From assembly GCA_900544885.1 (NCBI GenBank), contig UQWU01000064.1, positions 1 through 7,001 on the forward strand: DNA of 7,001 nt, read 5' to 3'. The position numbers and the translations under genes are program-made. Numbering within the stretch: position 1 is the stretch's first letter; each line of letters starts with the position of its first letter. Below the pieces are notes generated by a model. It searched no databases. It saw only the letters and a list, made by a program, of their open reading frames with translations, and was not told the DNA's origin. Shown piece after piece: positions 4,522 through 7,001 of the stretch. The stretch is from an uncultured Phascolarctobacterium sp. (GTDB lineage Bacteria; Bacillota; Negativicutes; Acidaminococcales; Acidaminococcaceae).

Positions 4522-6504
4522 TTAAAGAACTTCTTTAACTTTAGCAACTAGGTTTTCTACGGTAAAGCCGTATTTTTCCATCATGACACCGCCAGGAGCA
4601 GATGCACCGAAGGTGGTGATACCCAGTACATTCTTTTCGCTGCCGGTGTAACGGCTCCAGCCGTAAGGAACACCTGCTTCAACAGCGAATTTGGTTACAT
4701 CTGCAGGCAGTACGCTTGCTTTGTATTCTTCGCTTTGTTTATCGAAAGCATCCCAGCTCGGCATGGAAACAACGCTAGCATCAATACCTTCTTCAGCCAG
4801 TTTTGCTTGTGCAGCCAATGCCAGATGTACTTCGCTACCGGTACCGATCAAAACAACTTGTGCTTTTTCTTTAGCCGGGCTCAATACATATGCACCTTTA
4901 GCAGCGTTTTCATGAATGGTATCAGCATAATCGTGCAGTACATTCAGTTTTTGACGGCTCAGTAAGAGGCAGGTCGGTTTATGCTTATTCAGGCAAGCTT
5001 GTTGCCATGCAGTAGCAGTTTCCAAAGCGTCTGCCGGACGGAATACACTTACGTTCGGAATCAAGCGCAGACCCATAGTGGTTTCGATAGGTTGGTGAGT
5101 AGGACCATCTTCGCCCAGTGCAATGCTGTCGTGTGTCAGAACAAAGATAGCTTGAATACCCATCAGTGCAGCCATACGGATGGTCGGACGCATGAAGTCA
5201 GCAAATACCAGGAAGGTACCGCCGAACGGAATAAAGCCGCCATGGAGAGAAATACCGTTCAATACAGTACCCATAGCATGTTCACGTACACCAAAGTGAA
5301 TATTGCGGCCTTTGCGATCCAGTTTAGAGAAGAAGCCTTCAGACTTCATAATAGTTTTATTGGAGGGACCTAAATCGGCACTACCGCCTACCAGTGCAGG
5401 CAGTTGAGCAGCCAATACTTGGATAATGTCGCCGGAAGCTTCACGGGTAGCATTTTTAACGGTATCCTTGAAGATTGCTTCCAAAGCAGACAGGTTAACC
5501 ATAGTGTTGCCTTCGATACGATCATTTAATTCTTTAGCCAATTCAGGATATACCATTTGGTAATCATCCATCAATGCTTTCCAAGCAGCTTCGTTAGCAG
5601 CACAAGCACTCAGTTTAGCAGCAAAATGTTCTTTAACCTCTGCAGGTACATAGAACATTTCTTGCGGCCAGCCTGCTTTTTCTTTAGTAGCTGCCAGTGC
5701 TTCACCGCCCAGAGGCTCACCATGGCAGGACGGGCTGTCTTGTTTCGGGCTGCCGAAGCCGATATGAGTACGAACGATAATCAAAGACGGATGCATAGTA
5801 TCAGCTTTTGCAGCTTCAATAGCAGCCTGCATAGCGTCAACATCTTCACTGTCATCTACGCGCAGTACTTGCCAGTTGTAAGCCTTGAAGCGAGCTTCAA
5901 CGTCTTCAGAGAAAGCAATATCGGTGCTGCCTTCAATGGTGATTTTATTATCATCATAGAGATAAATCAATTTACCTAAGCCTAAAGTACCTGCTAAGGA
6001 AGCGGCTTCGCTGGAAACACCTTCCATTAAATCGCCATCAGAGGTCAGGCCAAAAGTATAGTGATTTACAACCGGAAAATCAGGTTTATTATATTTTGCG
6101 CCCAGCATAGCTTCAGCAATAGCAAAGCCAACACCCATAGCAAAACCATGGCCCAAAGGACCGGTAGAAACATCAACGCCAGGAGTTAAACCAACTTCAG
6201 GATGACCCGGAGTTTTGCTGCCCCATTGACGGAAGTTTTTCAATTCGTCCATGGACAGATCATAGCCTGCCAGATGCAGCATAGCATACAGCAATGCACT
6301 GCCATGACCGGGAGAAAGGATAAAACGATCGCGGTTAAACCAATTCGGATTAGCCGGGTTATAGCTCATAAAACGATCCCAAATAGTATACATTAAAGGT
6401 GCAGTGCCCAAAGGGAAACCAGGATGGCCGGATTTTGCTTTTTCTACCTGGTCAGCTGCTAAAAAGCGAAGAGTATTTACACAAGACTGATCAATCTTCT
6501 GCAT
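4522..6504 (-). CDS. tkt: Transketolase
   Basis: Transketolase moves two-carbon ketol units between sugar phosphates in the non-oxidative pentose phosphate pathway, using thiamine diphosphate and Mg2+. The 660-residue length is that of a full bacterial enzyme. From the ATG, the visible sites are S-G-H-P-G (25-29, H27), S-P-G-H-G-S (64-69, H67), G-P-L-G-H-G (115-120), S-D-G-D-L-M-E-G with Y-D-D-N-K (155-162 and 183-187, the GDG-x-N diphosphate/Mg2+ motif), C-H-G (260-262), G-G-S-A-D-L-G (373-379), F-G-V-R-E-H (404-409, catalytic E408), and E-D-G-P-T-H-Q-P (465-472). The TPP-binding, pyrimidine and C-terminal domains are all present. A TTG at 6507 is in frame, but ATG at 6504 follows GGAGG (6514-6518) at 9 bases and is preferred. 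It has its own promoter and terminator, so it is probably a single-gene unit. Confidence 0.97.
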   Translation of the reverse strand: MQKIDQSCVNTLRFLAADQVEKAKSGHPGFPLGTAPLMYTIWDRFMSYNPANPNWFNRDRFILSPGHGSALLYAMLHLAGYDLSMDELKNFRQWGSKTPGHPEVGLTPGVDVSTGPLGHGFAMGVGFAIAEAMLGAKYNKPDFPVVNHYTFGLTSDGDLMEGVSSEAASLAGTLGLGKLIYLYDDNKITIEGSTDIAFSEDVEARFKAYNWQVLRVDDSEDVDAMQAAIEAAKADTMHPSLIIVRTHIGFGSPKQDSPSCHGEPLGGEALAATKEKAGWPQEMFYVPAEVKEHFAAKLSACAANEAAWKALMDDYQMVYPELAKELNDRIEGNTMVNLSALEAIFKDTVKNATREASGDIIQVLAAQLPALVGGSADLGPSNKTIMKSEGFFSKLDRKGRNIHFGVREHAMGTVLNGISLHGGFIPFGGTFLVFADFMRPTIRMAALMGIQAIFVLTHDSIALGEDGPTHQPIETTMGLRLIPNVSVFRPADALETATAWQQACLNKHKPTCLLLSRQKLNVLHDYADTIHENAAKGAYVLSPAKEKAQVVLIGTGSEVHLALAAQAKLAEEGIDASVVSMPSWDAFDKQSEEYKASVLPADVTKFAVEAGVPYGWSRYTGSEKNVLGITTFGASAPGGVMMEKYGFTVENLVAKVKEVL

Positions 6505-6540
6505 CAAAAAAAACCTCCAATATCAAAAAATTCTACTTTT

Positions 6541-6568
6541 ATTATAACATATTCCACGGTATTGTCTA
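6541..6568 (-). promoter_or_regulatory. Promoter of tkt
   Basis: On the minus strand TAGACA (6568-6563), a 16-base spacer and a perfect TATAAT (6546-6541), preceded by TG one base away (extended -10), form a good sigma-70/A promoter. Transcription would begin near 6534, leaving a leader of about 30 bases that contains the GGAGG ribosome binding site. Confidence 0.7.
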
Positions 6569-6600
6569 TATTTGTGTTACGCTATAAACATTATTACATA

Positions 6601-6625
6601 TATTTTACGCACATAAAATATGCAA
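6601..6625. repeat. Upstream sequence shared with thiD (tkt copy)
   Basis: TATTTTACGCA, an 8-base AT-rich gap, and ATGCAA repeat the arrangement found at 4451-4477. A further TTACGC lies at 6577-6582, giving a second partial copy 28 bases closer to tkt. The copy sits between the divergent tkt promoter and the plus-strand promoter of the structured RNA, so it could act on either. Confidence 0.45.
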
Positions 6626-6654
6626 TTGCGTTGTATAAAATCACTAAATATAGT
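6626..6654 (+). promoter_or_regulatory. Putative promoter of the structured RNA
   Basis: TTGCGT (6626-6631), a 17-base spacer and TATAGT (6649-6654) predict transcription rightward from about 6660-6662, exactly where the proposed outer stem of the RNA begins. The -35 is mediocre and the -10 good. Confidence 0.5.
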
Positions 6655-6659
6655 TGAGA

Positions 6660-6783
6660 GTGGTGTGCTACAGAAGTTGGTAGAACATCTACCTCTCGGC
6701 TTTCCTTTTAAGAGAAGTGTCACCTTTAGGTAACTGAGAGGTCCACCGCGAAGTCCGCCGAGCCTAACGGGATTCTTTTTTTA
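6660..6783 (+). ncRNA. Structured RNA of unknown class (small RNA or orphan leader)
   Basis: No open reading frame with a ribosome binding site fits here, yet the stretch is more GC-rich than its flanks and dense in complementary segments. By hand: an outer stem GTGGTG (6660-6665) with CACCGC (6744-6749); a perfect 6-bp hairpin GGTAGA/TCTACC (6679-6693); a stem TCTC (6694-6697) with GAGA (6736-6739) enclosing ACC-TTTA-GGT (6722-6731). Together they make a three-way junction. A competing pairing CTCGGC (6695-6700) with GCCGAG (6757-6762) would break it, as in switching leaders. It ends in a run of seven T (6776-6782) after a weak hairpin (6753-6774). I could not match it to T-box, TPP, SAM, glycine, SRP or 6S consensus. 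An IS30 begins about 30 bases downstream, so a gene formerly controlled by it may have been displaced; a free small RNA is equally possible. Confidence 0.5.
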
Positions 6784-6813
6784 ACTTAGTAAGTAAAAAA
6801 TTAAAAAAGGTTC

Positions 6814-6843
6814 ATTGTAAAATGAAATTGCACACCTTGAAAA
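6814..6843 (+). repeat. Left terminal inverted repeat of the right IS30 copy
   Basis: The stretch matches the reverse complement of 458-487 at 24 of 30 positions, including the TTGCACAC core. It also contains a short palindrome (TCATT/AATGA, 6812-6825) at its outer edge. Confidence 0.75.
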
Positions 6844-6853
6844 CAGAATAAAA

Positions 6854-6930
6854 ATAGTCCATTGTGACCTCTTCATGTTAAAATTAAGCTGCTACACAAA
6901 ACTTACAAGGAGGCAATCACAATGGACTAT
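6854..6930 (+). promoter_or_regulatory. Long inverted repeat that can hide the transposase start
   Basis: A perfect 14-bp inverted repeat pairs 6854-6867 with 6917-6930; the second arm contains the ATG (6922-6924). Immediately inside, CCTC (6868-6871) can pair with GAGG (6910-6913) of the ribosome binding site, leaving a 3-base bulge. RNA that includes both arms would therefore hide both the ribosome binding site and the start codon. RNA starting inside the element, beyond the first arm, would not. Such protection against transcripts entering from outside is known in IS10 and IS50; here it is inferred from sequence. Confidence 0.6.
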
Positions 6931-7001
6931 ACTCAAGATACCACAAAACACATAAAAGGTAAACATTTTTCTTACGGTGACCGCAGAGAATTACAAGGGA
7001 T
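6922..7001 (+). CDS. IS30-family transposase, N-terminal part (3' end outside window)
   Basis: The frame opens with ATG eight bases after AAGGAGG (6907-6913) and runs on past the window edge. The 26 visible residues contain F-S-Y-G-D-R-R-E-L-Q-G, which resembles the opening of the N-terminal helix-turn-helix of IS30-family transposases, the part that binds the terminal repeats. The family call relies mainly on the terminal repeats matching those of the left copy, whose C-terminal signature is clear. Expression is probably limited by the inverted repeat 6854-6930. Intactness cannot be judged from this short piece. Confidence 0.75.
   Translation, partial: MDYTQDTTKHIKGKHFSYGDRRELQG

Larger units (their letters stand above)
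6814..7001 (+). mobile_element. IS30-family insertion sequence, left-hand part (right copy)
   Basis: The left terminal repeat, the upstream region and the first codons of the transposase are present; the rest lies beyond the window. It has the same orientation as the element at 1-487. The end at 6814 is set by where similarity to the other copy's right end stops and may be off by a few bases. Confidence 0.78.

Noticed and set aside
4691..6396. Several plus-strand open frames across tkt
   Set aside because: They lie opposite a full-length, motif-complete transketolase, overlap one another in different frames and lack ribosome binding sites.
6399..6587. Plus-strand open frame across the tkt start and promoter
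   Set aside because: It runs over the tkt ribosome binding site and promoter in antisense and has no initiation signals or recognisable product.
6735..6783. T-box leader (CCACCGCG followed by a T-run)
   Set aside because: The ACCGCG piece resembles the T-box core, but the UGGN bulge that pairs with tRNA is missing, the upstream part does not fit a stem I with specifier loop, and no aminoacyl-tRNA synthetase or amino acid gene follows.
488..6813. Proven composite transposon
   Set aside because: Both IS copies are incomplete in the window, target duplications cannot be examined, and the enclosed thi and tkt genes are ordinary chromosomal genes; reported only as a possibility.
1..7001. CRISPR array, tRNA or rRNA genes
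   Set aside because: No regularly spaced direct repeats, no tRNA cloverleaf and no rRNA sequence are visible on either strand.

Overview
The window looks like the chromosome of a low-to-moderate GC anaerobic bacterium. My best guess is a Firmicute, possibly of the Negativicutes; this rests on general codon and protein style, AGGAGG-type ribosome binding sites and sigma-70/A-like promoters, with no 16S or other marker gene to confirm it. Two housekeeping blocks (a thiamine salvage operon and transketolase) lie beside AT-rich accessory DNA with IS debris.

Layout. Bases 1-487 are the 3' part of an IS30-family insertion sequence (C-terminal transposase and right inverted repeat). It has landed in a small minus-strand gene whose ribosome binding site, start and first 27 codons survive (488-588). 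Bases 600-760 hold three consecutive hairpins, one of them a terminator. An AT-rich Mrr-type restriction endonuclease gene (minus strand) occupies 824-1759, with a palindrome over its probable promoter. Bases 1885-2115 are a decayed IS3-family fragment. Then come three overlapping minus-strand genes transcribed in the order thiD-thiM-thiE (4389 to 2127), followed upstream by tkt (6504 to 4522) with its own promoter and terminator. Upstream of tkt and divergent from it, on the plus strand, is a probable small structured RNA or orphan leader (about 6660-6783) with a promoter and a U-tract end. About 30 bases further on, a second IS30-family element begins in the same orientation as the first (6814-7001, cut by the window end).

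How the genes work together. ThiD phosphorylates hydroxymethylpyrimidine, ThiM phosphorylates hydroxyethylthiazole, and ThiE joins the products to thiamine phosphate. This is a salvage route; no thiazole or pyrimidine biosynthesis genes and no thiamine-phosphate kinase are in view. Transketolase, next door, is a thiamine-diphosphate enzyme. A similar bipartite sequence lies upstream of both thiD and tkt and could be a common regulatory site. No TPP riboswitch is visible ahead of thiD.

The most unusual signals are the orphan structured RNA beside the second IS30, a long inverted repeat that would bury the IS30 transposase ribosome binding site and start codon in read-through RNA, and the shared upstream sequence of thiD and tkt.
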